The notes under the pieces were generated by a model, which was not told the origin of the DNA, ran no database searches, and worked only from the letters and a program-made list of their open reading frames with translations. Positions 48,737 through 61,589 of a DNA stretch of 64,000 bases are shown here, in pieces. The position numbers and the translations under genes are program-made. Position 1 is the first letter of the stretch, and each line of letters begins with the position of its first letter. The DNA comes from Torymus aiolomorphi (taxonomy: Eukaryota > Arthropoda > Insecta > Hymenoptera > Torymidae), in contig CM070874.1 in NCBI GenBank assembly GCA_036365515.1, positions 247,689,430-247,753,429 on the forward strand, read 5' to 3'.

Positions 48737-49960
48737 TCGCCCTCCTCGAACACAATTGAATGAAGCCAGAAATTTTGTTCGATTCGGTAAAGTCCAGCTG
48801 AGCTTAAATTTATATACAACGTACTATAATACTAGTCTGTTTTACGTTAAGCTATACAATCCAATATAACATTAAATACTTAATTGTTAGATTTTAACTT
48901 GGCACCCTTATTTGAGCAAACTTTACTTTAAAAAATTTACATTTTTTCTATCTTATTCATATTATTCTTATTTTTATTTACAGTTCTGTGCGTTTTTTTT
49001 TTTTTTTTTTTTTTGAAGGGTGAAATGACGAAGATACTTGAATAGTCTGAAATTAAACTTTATTTTTTCCTATTATTATTATTTTTATTTTCAGCATTTT
49101 TTACCCATTCTCGCAATTCTGCATTGTCCTCCAAATCATCCCGGTTAGTTAGGACCCCTGCGTAATTTTTGTTTTTTGGCTCTAGGTCATGAAACAAAAT
49201 TAAAGAACAAAAAGAAATTTAGACTAGGATTGCTTGATTTTACACTTTTTTTTTCTTTGTTATTGTTTGTGTGTTTCTGTGTGTGTTACCTTGACACTTT
49301 GGAGATTCAGATGAATTCCTTTTCCGCGCCTTCATTTTTTTATTTGTCGACCTCGCCCTCGTCATTTTTCATTTTTCGGCATCGGCGTCTGAGTTGACTT
49401 GGACTTCTGTCTCATCAGCGGATCCGTTTGGGTACTTATGCCCTCCTCCCACCAGCCAAAATTGTCTGGCCTAAACGGGGTGATGAATGGGATAATGATT
49501 TTGTCTTGTTCCTCTCGTATGTTCGACCGTTTTTTGTGTCATATGTGCCTTAGGCTCGTGCATGTTTGTGTCACATCATTACGTCTTCTCGTTGCCATTT
49601 TCGTAATTCTGCGCGATTGATGTAGTTTTCCCAAAGGCTACTGGCCGACTGATCTCCAATTGTCAAAAGTTTTGTGACTGATATATTTAGAGTGATTGTA
49701 TTTGTTTTTGTGTGTGTGTCTATGTGTATGTATGTGTATGTGTGCTTGCCCTCGCGTCTCTTAACTTTGTTTACTTTTGTAACCTTTTCACCTTTCTTTT
49801 ATAATATTCCCTGTCTTCGTCACCTCGTCCTATACTTATATTTAACTATGTACATTTCAACTTTTACGTTTTCGTGCGAGCTTGGATTCTATATTTTCTT
49901 TATTGATTTTATACATTTCTTATTTTTAAATTACAATACTTCATTACATTAACATTTCTA
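48737..49960 (-). other. Region between E3 integrase and 3' LTR, with accessory ORF remnants
   Basis: This is 1.2 kb beyond pol. Two minus-strand frames lack an ATG but are open. 49538-49362 (58 codons) has IIIPFITPFRPDNFGWWEEG, then two TQT motifs (ISTQTDP and KSTQTPMP). A segment ending at 49060 has NYAGVLTNRDDLEDNAELRE. Position after pol is where some Gypsy elements keep an env or accessory gene, but no signal peptide or membrane span is visible. A T-run lies near 48990-49012. Confidence 0.4.
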
Positions 49961-51742
49961 TTACAATTTCTTTTCGAAATAAGGTTTAAAATTTCTCATA
50001 TGAAATTGACCTTTCTCCTTTCCCTCATTGTCTATAATGATATAAGTATCTTCCGCAACCTTTTTCTTTATTATGTATGGACCTTCATATACATAAAAAA
50101 ATTTATATACCTGCTCTTTTTCCGAGCTCGAGACATTCAAAAATTTTAACAAAATTTTTTCTCCTATTTCATATTCTTTATGAATTCTGTTTCTATTCTT
50201 TTTATTTGCCCTTTTTTGTACTCGCCCGTGCACCCTTTGTCTAGCCAAGAACAGTCTTCTCTCGTAAGGAATATCATCGGTGCTTTGCACTTTCATATAT
50301 TTCTCCCAGACTCGTGTGGGTTTTTTATTAAAATGTAGTTCTAGTGGCGTGTAACCCGTAGTTTCGTGGTGAGTTTCATTTACGATTTTCATGATTATTT
50401 CTGTATATCTCGCCCACCCCTTATGCGCGTGTTGCGTGTATACGCGAAATAATCTCCCTAGTTCTCTATGTATACGCTCTACTATATTCGATTGGGGATG
50501 ACGTACTGATAAGAAAATCGTTTTTATTCCATTATCTCTTAACTTGTCCTTCCATTTCTTTGACGTAAATTGTGTTCCATGGTCAGTCATTATTGCAACT
50601 GGTTTTCCATGTTTAATTATATAATCTTTAAATATTTTATTTATTACCGCTAATGTATTAGCTTTTTTTATCTTGTAAATTACCACGTATTTTGAAAAAA
50701 CATCAATTGTTGATAATATGTAGTTTACCTCGCCTACCGAAGTCGGAAGAGGACCATAGAAGTCTATTGATAGAATTTCGTTTGGTTTATTTACCAGTAT
50801 CGGTTGTACTAATTCATCGTACCGAATTGTTAAATGTTTGGATCATTGACAAATTTCGCACGGTTTCAATATTTTCTTTATTCTTTTAAACATTTTCGGA
50901 GCGAAAAACGATTCGTTTATTATTTTAAACGTTTTATACGATCCTATGTTGCCGTACGCCTCGTGAATATCGATTACGAATGGTATTAAAATTCTGTCCG
51001 GCATTACTACCTTATTTACTGTATTTATTGTTTTATATAACAAATCATTTTGAATTTTGTAACTATCCACTATCGATTTGTCTTTCTTTTCTAATCTATC
51101 TTTTATTTTTTGACAATATCTGTCTGTTTTTTGCGAGTTAACTAAGCTTTTTATTAATTTAATTGTTTCTTTTTTTAACTCAATTTTATTTATAGCACTT
51201 ATAATCATGTCAGTATCATTTTTTAAGTTTGAGTTTGGATACATTTGTCTGCTTAAATATTCCGCGCTAGAGTTTCTTTTACCCTCAATGTGCTCGAGTT
51301 CAATATTAAAATCCTGGATTGATAAACTCCAGCGCATCATTCTCGCGTTGTTAAATCTGCTCGTGTTTAAAAATGTAATTGCCTGATGATCCGTCCTAAC
51401 AACTATCTTTTTTGCGCCTTTTAAGTATGACTCTAATTTATGTAATGCCCATACCACGGCGATTAATTCTTTTTCAGAGGTAAAATAGTTAATTTCTCTG
51501 CCTTTGAATGTGTGACTAACAAAACAAACTATTTGCTCTTCTTCTTTTTCATTTAACTGTGACAAAATCGCGGCAATTGCATAATTACTTGCTTCAGTCG
51601 TAAGAATGAATGGCTTATCTTTGTCTACATACGCTAATATCATGCAGTTATCGAAAGCACAAATTATTTTATGAAAAGCTACTGAATGATATTCCTGCCA
51701 TTTAAATTTGACATCTTTTCGTTTTAATTCTAATAGAGGCAT
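49961..51742 (-). pseudogene. pol: E3 Pol, RNase H and integrase
   Basis: A single minus-strand frame holds RNase H (TTEASNYAIAAIL with Glu where Asp is expected, SEKELIAVVWAL, RTDHQAI) and the integrase. The integrase has a zinc region (HEAYGN-GSYKT ... CEIC), SIDFYGPLP (first D), MTDHGTQFTSKKW (second D) and SNIVERIHREL (E, 34 residues after the second D). A TGA at 50843-50845 follows CQ. The C-terminal end has a GPY-like KIDN/YEGPYIIKKK segment, typical of Gypsy integrases. It is intact apart from the stop and the altered RNase H residue. Confidence 0.82.
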
Positions 51743-53225
51743 AGTTATTTACAAATCTAGAATAAAAGTTAACAAAACCAAAGAATGATTGAATTCCTTT
51801 TAAATTTATTGGTTCCCGAAAACATTTTATTGAAGTAATTTTTTCTGGATTCGGAATTATGCCGTCTGGCGTTAATATATATCCTAAGAATTCTATATGC
51901 TCATGACAGAATGTTGATTTTGCGAAATTAAAGGTAATATTGTGATTTAATGCTCTTTGAAAAAGTAGCTCCAAATGTTCTAAATGTTCTTCGAACGCGC
52001 GTGCACATCGTCTACAAACGTTAATAAAAAGGTGCTGTAAATCAGTCGTTACATCTCCGAATGCACGAATCAATGCCGCTGAACTAGTTTTAATTCCAAA
52101 AGCCGGGACATTAAATTTAAATACACGATTTAAGATCATAAATGCTGTGTATTTTTTACTTTCCTTTGACAAACCGATTTGCCAATAACTATTTGTTAAA
52201 TCTAAACTTGACATAAAGGGGTTTTTTTGCATCTAAGTAAAATTTCATCTATTGAAGGTGGAGACTCATAATCATCCATAAGTTTTTCATTTAATTTGCG
52301 ATCGTCTAAGACCAGTCGTATATCGTCCTTTTTCTTTGGGACGACTAACATCGGGCTTATAGAATTACTCTGAGAAGGTCTAATGATACCTAACTTCAAC
52401 ATTTTCTCAATTTCTTTTTCTACTTTATCTCTGTAATGAATTGGTACCGGGTATGGTTTTGAAAAAAAAGGTGTATGGTCTTTTAGACGTAACACATGAG
52501 TATAATTGTTAATTAACCCAGGCTTTTTTAGAAATACGGGTTTATATTTTATTATTAACTTTTTCAAAGTTTGTTTTTGTTCGATTGATAATATGTCGCT
52601 TGTATTAATTTTCTGTTCGATCTCATCAATAGTGACATCGAACTTATTGTCGACGTAATCCTGGAATTCAAGATCCTCGTTTGAATGTAATGATTTAAGG
52701 TAATTTTTGCCATCAAGACATTCAGTAATCTGAAACCCAAGATCCGTCTTTGAATGTAATGATTTATGGTCATTTTCGCCATCACGATATTCAATAATAT
52801 TCAAAGTAGAATATTGTTTTAAATCAATTATGCTAACTATGTTATACGATATCGACTCTGTTTTATTATTTACCGTAATCTTTATATTTTTCGCCTCAGT
52901 GTTAATTATCATTTTTAATTTTTCTTGAGAATCAATCCCGATTATACATTCTTTTATTAACTTTGGTACCACGATATATATTAAATTCATTGTCAAATTA
53001 TTTATTTAAGTAGGTATCATCACCTGTAAATTTTAAGCGTGCCGATTTATTGCCTGTCGCTGCTTTAATAAATTTTCCGCATAATGGTAACGTTGGACAT
53101 GATTTGAAATATTCTAAATTCTCATTGTAAAATTTTTCTGATATAGCCGTTACTTCACTACTAGTGTCTATTAATGAATTAACTATTTTTCCATTTAATG
53201 AAATATTTATCTCTGGACACTAGTA
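51702..53225 (-). pseudogene. pol: E3 Pol, protease and reverse transcriptase (broken)
   Basis: The protease is visible at about 53,215-53,010 (SLIDTSSEVTAIS; the usual DTG has become DTS). The reverse transcriptase N-terminal part is at 52996-52202 (GIIRPSQSNSISPMLVVPKK, RLVLDDRKLN) and the rest at 52232-51702 (SSLDLTNSYWQIGL, FGIKTSSAALIRAF, EFLGYILTPDG). The frame changes at an A7 run near 52225. The catalytic FVDD is present only in another frame at about 52,003-52,014, so that motif is bracketed by two small indels. A 69-bp tandem duplication sits in the linker. RT normally copies element RNA to DNA; this copy cannot. Confidence 0.8.
52670..52807 (-). repeat. 69-bp in-frame tandem duplication in E3 pol
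   Basis: Two adjacent 69-bp units (52670-52738 and 52739-52807) each encode DG(E/K)N...KSLHS..DL.FQ, 23 residues per unit, between protease and RT. Confidence 0.8.
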
Positions 53226-53389
53226 GTTTCCTCACTAGGATCAATATCAAAAGCTAAAAGTTAAATCCTCTGGAGTCTTTATTAAATCAGCAACAGTAAT
53301 TCGATTTTATTTGGAAATTTACGCGCAGTTGCATCTCGATAATTTTCAATTTGCGTACTTTCCGAGTCTGGAGATACTATTACATCTAG

Positions 53390-54674
53390 TTTTCCGATTT
53401 CGGAGTCGACGTCGTTGCTGCTATCTCGATACCTAGAATATCTATATCATTATGATATTTTTGCGCTGTTTTATTGCTCACTGGAGGTGTGTACTTTTCC
53501 GTATCACGTTTCGGAGTTTTATTTTTGCTGTGAATTTGAGTAGCATTTACATTTCGAGTATGTCATTGTTTTCTTGGTTGGTTTTCACTCATGTTTTGAT
53601 TTTGATTTTGATTTTGATTTTGAGAGTAATTTTCCCTTCTCTCGTCAGATTTTGCTTCGTTTTTATTTTGGTCTCTGTTATTCCTTCTATTCTGGGCTCT
53701 CTTATCATCATTATCATAATTGGTTAGAATTTGAAAAAGCGTATTTTTTGATTTTAATTGTTGACCCGAGAAAGCGTGTCTGACCTCTTTCTCAGAATGT
53801 TCTACTAATTTTTCTGCTATTTCCTCGTCGGAATATGGTAATTCTAACTCCTTCGCGTATCCGAAAATCGTTGTCTATCCAATTTGTCCCCCGCGTAGAA
53901 GGTACCAAACTCCACTTTCCGACGCGTTTGTCGTTGTATCGTAGAATTCCAAAATCTATCTTTAAATAAATTCTTAAATTGCTCGTATTCTCGTACGTCA
54001 CTTTCGTGGATATACCACCAAAATCTTTTGCTAATCCTTCTACAGCTTGGGAAACAATTTGAATGCTTTCTTTCGCGTTGATTTTCATCAGTGTAATATA
54101 TCTATCTAAATCACTCAAGAATTTAACTGGTCTTTCCTGATCAGTACCCTTGAAAGAAGGAATTGGAATTTTTATCCTTGATTTTTCAGAATTTATAAGA
54201 GTTTCTACATTACCACTATTATTGTTAATTTCTGTCCTTTTTAACTGCTCAATTTGCGATTGGAGTTCATCACAACTCTCTTTTAATTTTTCCAACAAGT
54301 TATCCTTAACCTCAATAATCAAGGTATCGTTTTCTACAAATTCTTTCAAATCTTTCAATTCGTGACTCATATTTTCAATTTTAGTTGTCCACGATTTCAT
54401 TCCTTCTGACAAGGCATCCAATTCGTCCCTTCTTGGGCATGCTTGTAAATGCCTATTAATCTCCTCTACTTTATCGGGTACATTGCTTATTACTGCTAGA
54501 ATTCTATCTAACTTTGTTTCCATGGCCTCATGATCCCTATGTAATTCCGTCATTTCATCCGTTAACGCGTCAATTAATTCCTGCTGCTTATACAAATATT
54601 TGTCTTTCTCTTCGTCCATAGATATGCTATGTAACTGTCGAGACAAACCTAATGATCTACGAGATTTAGCCATT
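53390..54674 (-). pseudogene. gag: E3 Gag with coiled coil and Asn/Gln-rich tail (broken)
   Basis: The start is at 54674 (MAKSRRSLGL). Residues about 15-160 are strongly helical and charged (TDEMTELHRDHEAMETKLDR, LKEFVENDTL, KLKESCDELQSQIEQLKR), consistent with a coiled coil. A capsid region follows (FKGTDQERPVKFLSDLDRYI, then QTRRKVEFGTF in another frame). The C terminus has QNQNQNQNQN encoded by a TTTTGA repeat (53594-53623) and RNNRDQNKNE, with no CCHC zinc knuckle. Frame changes occur at T4 runs near 54028 and 53862, and a stop lies near 53565. Gag would form the RNA-containing particle. Confidence 0.72.
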
Positions 54675-56045
54675 TTGAAGAATCCTAATTTACAATAATG
54701 GTAATTCAAGAATTTGAGTTGACAGAATATTGAGACCAATTAAAAATAACTGCAAAATTTAACTTTTGAAATTTCTAATAATTTTACCGAATACAATTTT
54801 TCAAAATTACGATTACACGAATTCACGTAACCTTTATCTGGAATAAGCTTATTTGTGTTACTTCATTTCAGAAAAGTACTAAAAAAAAATTATTAAGTAT
54901 GAAAATGATAGACACAATGTGTAATTAGCTTAAGGCCACTTACAAATGTGTACAACACCTAGTGTTTATCATCACACGGCAAGTAGAAGAAGGTAGTGCG
55001 TGTTTGTTATGATCATAACCTAAGCTCTCGGAGCACGGTTAACACGCAATATATCAAAGGAATTTGCTTACGCTGATATTTCCTTTCTAAATTTTAATTT
55101 CGTTTCAAAATTTTACCCGTGATAGAATATTATTTCTACTTGTCACTACTAGTGAACTTTGACTTTCTATTTATCTAAGTTACTCTAATTTTTCTCATCA
55201 TTTTTTTTTCATATTATTTTTGCGCTTTTTAGTTTTTTTTTTTGTATCTTTTAGTGTTTTTAGTTTTAATACATTTTAATTAATATTATTCACTCGTAAT
55301 AGAATTATCTTACTTCGATTAACTTTTTCTTAATCTAATTTTAAATTTTCTAGTTTACTTGTTAGAGCCTCCATATCCTTTTCGCGCTCTTCTAAACGTC
55401 TTTCTAGATTTGTATACTTTCCAATCGTAAATGCGGTTAATTTGCCCACGTGTTTACCTATCTTGCATTGTTACCGCGCCATTCGTAGGACTTTATTGAC
55501 AATATAATTATTAAACTCCGATATTTTCTTATTTAATAATTCTTGTTCTTTTAGTTTCAGTTCTAACTCTATTACCCTATAGACTAATCTCGACTCCACG
55601 AACACCGGGAGCACGTCGGGAATCATTATTTTTCTATTCTACCTATTTATAAAAATTTGCTAATAAAATAAACTCAATCACGAAAATGATAAATTCTCTG
55701 TGTAATGAGTAAGTAAATACTTAGGTGTTGTAATAGAAACCGTGCGTTTGTTATGCTTCGTGACCTACGCTCGCGAAGCACTTTCAACACGCCACATACC
55801 AAATGAATTTGATTATTTCGGAATTACCGATTTACATTTAAATTCTCTCTTCCACAGATTTTCACAATATTAGAATTTTCACATTCCTTACAAGAGAAAA
55901 CCGTTTTACAAAAAAAAAGAGCTTTGATGCTAGTTTCCTCTTAATATATATTTAATTAAATCTATTTATGATTTTAACGTTTTATTTCTGCACTAATCAC
56001 ATTCTCCTGCCCCCTGCGCAAATCACGCTATCCTATCTCACTCGG
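54675..56045 (-). other. E3 leader with a duplicated about 150-bp block
   Basis: 1.37 kb lies between the primer site and Gag. The block GTGCT-CG-GAGC-TAGGT...AAC(A/G)CAC...TATCATTTTC occurs twice, at about 55,680-55,800 and 54,900-55,040. One copy is upstream of the short ORF at 55,626 and one upstream of Gag. Confidence 0.5.
55330..55626 (-). pseudogene. E3 upstream coiled-coil ORF
   Basis: ATG at 55626 opens a frame with a single TAA (55471-55473) before its end at 55330, 98 codons in all. The first part reads IPDVLPVFVESRL then ELELKLKEQELLNKKISEF; the second has NLERRLEEREKDMEALTSKL. Heptad-like spacing of Leu and charged residues suggests a coiled coil. GCGCGGTAACA at the stop resembles a splice donor, so the TAA might lie in an intron. 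I know no matching family. An ORF before gag is unusual for Gypsy elements. Confidence 0.5.
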
Positions 56046-56063
56046 GTCCCTGTTCGGGCGCCA
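56046..56063 (-). promoter_or_regulatory. Primer binding site of E3 (tRNA-Lys3 type)
   Basis: On the minus strand, TGGCGCCCGAACAGGGAC follows the LTR end after ACA. All 18 bases equal the primer site known for tRNA-Lys3-primed retroelements. Confidence 0.9.
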
Positions 56064-56066
56064 TGT

Positions 56067-56150
56067 TGTAACCTGTCACGTTCTGGATGTCTGTCGTTGC
56101 GTCCGTGTCCGTGTCAGATTGGGGTTTTTTGGGAGGCCCGAGTCTAGTAC
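56067..56150 (-). mobile_element. 5' LTR fragment of E3
   Basis: TGTAACCTGTCACGTTCTGG... matches the 3' LTR for about 80 bp, then diverges at GTACTCGAAAAG. Most of the 5' LTR, including its promoter, is missing. Confidence 0.8.
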
Positions 56151-57160
56151 TCGAAAAGACAAGGAATCGTTTTGAAATCTAAGAGAGAGGTAGTTTTTTT
56201 CATATTTAGGAATCGATATTTTTATGAAATATTTTTATGAAACTTTTATGAAATTCATATTTTGAAAGTCAATTATTATCATCGCCCTAGTACACGTTGC
56301 CGCGGGACTCAATCTGAAATTACTTTCTCGGGGATATGCCATAGTCCACAATAATTATTTTATTTATGTATGATATACAAATTAAATAGAACTATTGCAT
56401 ATTTTGTTCTAAAACTTTATATTTGTGTTTTGGGGCTAATTTGGAATGAGTAAAAAAAATTTTGACCAACATAACCTCTTGAAATTTTAACACAATGTTG
56501 TACTCGATAAGTTAATAAGTGGTAAAAATTTTGAGTCAATCAATCGAATATTCTTTTTAAAAATGCAAATATAAGAAATTTATAAAAAAATTTTAACTTC
56601 AAATATCTTTGGTCACAACGGTCAGATTTTTTTCGGCAAAGAACTGAATTGTAACGGTCATAAATGCCTTACATTAATTATATATAAAAATATATATGTA
56701 TGTATATCGTGATTTAGTTTCACAGTCATAAGGTATTCTGTTTACCGACACACGTCCCTTGTGATGACCCCAAATATGCATAAATGGTACTCGACGCACC
56801 ATCTAGGAAATAGAGCAAGTACTCAATAATCAGATCCCTAGATGAGTGCCTAACACTAATGGTCATGGCGAGAGATTTGAATTATAAATCCTTTTTATTT
56901 ATTAACAACTATATACGGCACGCATAATTAACTAGAAATACTAAATGTAATAACATACAAGATACGCTTCAATAACATACTCAATATAACCCCATATTAA
57001 CATGATCATTATTATCTAATTTTGAATTTAGCGCTATACAATTCCAGGTGGCAGATAAGTATAGCAAGTACGTAACTAGATATTGAAGGTATAACGCCAT
57101 CCATTTTTGTATTAAATAGTTGAGGACGATCTTTGGAGGCAAAATGAAATGATCTTATTT
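56151..57160. other. Non-coding stretch with a shared repeat
   Basis: GTGTTTTGGGGCTAATTTGG near 56,430 recurs at 26,263. No gene is seen. Confidence 0.4.
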
Positions 57161-57169
57161 CTTTTTTGG

Positions 57170-57212
57170 CAACGTTTCATTGGCTTAGTACGTCAACCTC
57201 ATCAGGCCTTTA
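57170..57212 (-). ncRNA. Hammerhead-like motif at PLE 3' end
   Basis: The minus strand has an exact CTGATGA (57205-57199), 20 nt that can form only a weak stem II (GTTG/CAAT), then GAAAC (57178-57174). It lies 200 bp downstream of the PLE stop. No clear stem I/III cleavage site was found, so it is probably inactive. Confidence 0.5.
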
Positions 57213-57406
57213 TTCAAAACACAAAAATAAATTAACATATAAAACTTTTTTTTGAAAGACAATTAAACAAAAAAGTATAAATACAAAAATCAAAATTACC
57301 GAAATTATAACCGTATATATCCTACGTCGATCAGATGTTATTCTCGACTGAAAACAATAACACGTATACTGTATTTATATACGCTGGACGATGTTTACAT
57401 AAAGAG

Positions 57407-58105
57407 TTATACAGCATCAAGTTCGTTAATAATAGGAAAGTACATTGTACTTAGTCTTTGGATATCTTCCTTTTTATTAATACTATTTTGATTGCTTTTT
57501 ATATAGATCATTTCCGAAATCAGTCTTTTTTTGTAATTGCTTTCAAAATCTAAGGTGGATGTATTTTCCCAATCGAACTCATGTTTGTTTTCTAATCGAT
57601 GTGTACTGACAACAGACTCCTTATTTTTGTTTATTTTATGTTCATTAATGCGTGTGTGTAACGATCTTTTAGTTTCTCCTATGTATGTAGCAGAGCAATT
57701 TAGGCAATCAAATTTGTACACCACATTAGTACGATCCCATTTTTTGGTTATGTCTTTGCCTAACCGAATGATCGAAGACAAACTTTTATTCAATAATGGG
57801 ATTGTACAAATATTATAAGATTTTAACATATTAGATAGACTATTAAAATCTTTGTTAAACGGTAAAGACAATTTTGGTAATTTTTCATAGCAATTTTGGT
57901 GCGTATTATATGTATAACCATACTTAAGTTTCTTAAATCTAATTTCGATATGTTTTTCTATAAACCACATAGGATAATCATTGTTACGTAAAATCTTCTT
58001 TATGAGTTTTATATTGTCTAAGTGAAATCCAACACAGCAAAAAAAGAATATTATTTTTAACCTAGTTGATAGGGCGTTTTTACTCTCAGATTCTAATTTT
58101 CAGAG
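57407..58105 (-). pseudogene. Penelope-like element, RT end plus GIY-YIG endonuclease
   Basis: The minus strand encodes the last part of the RT (LSTRLKIIFFF, GFHLDNIKLIKKILRNNDYP) and a complete-looking GIY-YIG domain: NVVYKFDCLNCSATYIGETK, LHTRINEH, a His/Glu segment (HRLENKHEFDW) and RRLISEMIYIK near the end. The stop is at 57407. The upstream RT core is absent past about 58,105, so it is 5' truncated, as PLE insertions often are. It is a different subfamily from the copy at 19.5 kb (no Asn-rich linker). The nuclease frame itself is open. Confidence 0.78.
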
Positions 58106-58524
58106 CGAGCGGCATTGATATCTTCAACAATCGATCATCGTATCTGCAGAATCAGTCACCATTGCACTTAAGGTGACTCCTAACCTATCCACCCCTCTCC
58201 TATCTTACGAACCCTTACAGAATCCTTGGATATAAAAAAGCTAATTCTTTGCCAAATTTCAAAACGCACGCACGCACGCACGCACGCACGACAATTTTTT
58301 TTATCAAAAACAACGGATTTTAGCGTCAGAAATCTTAAAACATGTTTTTGAACATTTTTTGTTTCAAAAATTTTTTTTAGCTTTACAAAGCTTCCTCTTT
58401 GAGGAAGCAAAAAAATTGGTTTAATCATGTTGAAATATTGTTGAGATATAGAGTTTATATGTTTATTGTATAAGTCCTTTAGGTAAAAGAATTGTCTCAT
58501 AATTTTTAGAGATATTTTAAGTTA

Positions 58525-58630
58525 AAATTTCTCAATGACGACTTAATGTGTCAGTTTGAAATTCATACACTATTTTGTATGTAATATAGGCAATACCTAT
58601 GTAAAATTTCATCCAGATTATATGGCTGAC
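58525..58630. repeat. Dispersed repeat copy (inverted relative to 16905-17020)
   Basis: Shares TTTCTCAATGACGACTTAATGTGTCAG and CAATACCTATGTAAAATTTCATCCAGATTATATGGCTG-like sequence. Confidence 0.6.
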
Positions 58631-58749
58631 ATATACTATATATATTATTTATTTAATCTATATTAAATATTAATGATTTAACATTTACAGACTCTCCGCG
58701 CCGGTCGGCCTATATGAAAATTCAAATATTCCGCCGAATTTGAATTTGA

Positions 58750-60419
<1,670 letters not shown>

Positions 60420-60424
60420 TTAAT

Positions 60425-60442
60425 TGGCGCCCAACGTGGGGC
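60425..60442 (+). promoter_or_regulatory. Primer binding site of E2 (tRNA-Lys1,2 type)
   Basis: TGGCGCCCAACGTGGGGC is an exact match to the primer site known for tRNA-Lys1,2-primed retroviruses. Confidence 0.88.
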
Positions 60443-60489
60443 TCGGAATTCTGCGGAGCAGAAGGAACTCACCAGTCGGGGCAACACGA

Positions 60490-61587
60490 ATGTCTGTACA
60501 ACATTCACCCCCGCGGAGACCAGCAACTAGGTCACAGACCACCGAACCACTACTTCTGGGAGTAGATAAACACCCAGTGGCGCCCACAATCCCGCTGCCT
60601 GGCAAGCAGCACAGGAGAACACGCTCTCGGTCGACTTCACGTCGCGTCTCCACAAGCCAATTACCGGCGCCAGGGGCAGAGCAGACTCCTCCTCCTGAAC
60701 AACTGCCACCAATACCCGCCACTATAGACGACCAAGCCAATGGCATAAACAATATGCAGACGCTTCAGAAAATGGTCTTCGTGTGCTCCCTCCAGCTCTA
60801 CGAAACTGGGAGACGTTCTGCCAAGCCTTGTATGGGCATCGGCCGACCTTACTCGAAGTTAATGGCCGTTCCCATGAAGATCCAGTTCGCTATTTGCGGC
60901 GATGCGAAGAATGTATTACTGCTTACCAGGTTCCAGAGACGCAGCGCACCAAGGCCATGGAAAAGAGACTTCGCGGCGACACCGAAAAGTGGTGGCAGTC
61001 CTATAAAGCGCTGGATTTTGAATGACAGCGTTTTTGTGAGCTACTGAGCGATCGCTTCAACAGTAGCTCCGTCAGGAGCGAACTAACTACGTCCTTGTAC
61101 TCGAAGAAACAAGGAGAGAAAGAGATCGTCGGAGCTTTTCGACAAGAGCAGTATTTTCTCTTCGAACGCGTACAAGCGAACTGAGCAAAAGATTCAGCTG
61201 TTTCTTAATCTGATAAAACCCTCCTCACGGAAGGCGCTGCGACCAATGGCGTTCGATGATTTCGCCAGCCTCTTAACGAAGGGCTTGCAAGCTGAAAAGG
61301 ACGACAACGACGAGGTCCAGACTCTTTCCTCCAAACGTGCTCCTCCCAAAGAGGAAAGACAGAGCAGTAAACCAAAGGCGGCCGATACAGAGAAGTATCT
61401 GCCAAAATGCTGGCATTGCCCAGGCCGGCATTATAACCGAGACTGCGAGGTCTACAAACTCCAGCAGAAAGGGAAGCCGGAAAACTGGCGTCAGGCGCCG
61501 GCCACCGCAACTTCCGGCGCCAACAAGCACGACAATGGCCAGATATCTGTAACACCTACAGTGCCTCGTCCCGACTCCTACAAGTAA
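60490..61587 (+). pseudogene. gag: E2 Gag (broken)
   Basis: The start at 60490 (MSVQHSPPRRPATR) is the first ATG after the primer site. A basic Pro/Ser-rich N terminus is followed, after a frame change near 60780, by a capsid region (RNWETFCQALYGHRP, DTEKWWQSYKALDF, CELLSDRFNSSS, FLFERV). A second frame change near 61185 leads to a zinc knuckle KCWHCPGRHYNRDC (CX2CX3HX4C, one residue shorter than the usual CX2CX4HX4C). Stops include TGA at 61021-61023. Gag would package genomic RNA through the knuckle. Confidence 0.72.
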
Positions 61588-61589
61588 AG

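Noticed and set aside
49674..49952. Plus-strand hydrophobic 92-residue ORF as a membrane protein
   Set aside because: AT/T-rich strand opposite the E3 3' region; Phe/Leu richness follows from base composition.
53452..53783. Plus-strand hydrophobic ORFs near 53.5 kb
   Set aside because: Shadow of the minus-strand Asn/Gln-rich Gag tail of E3.
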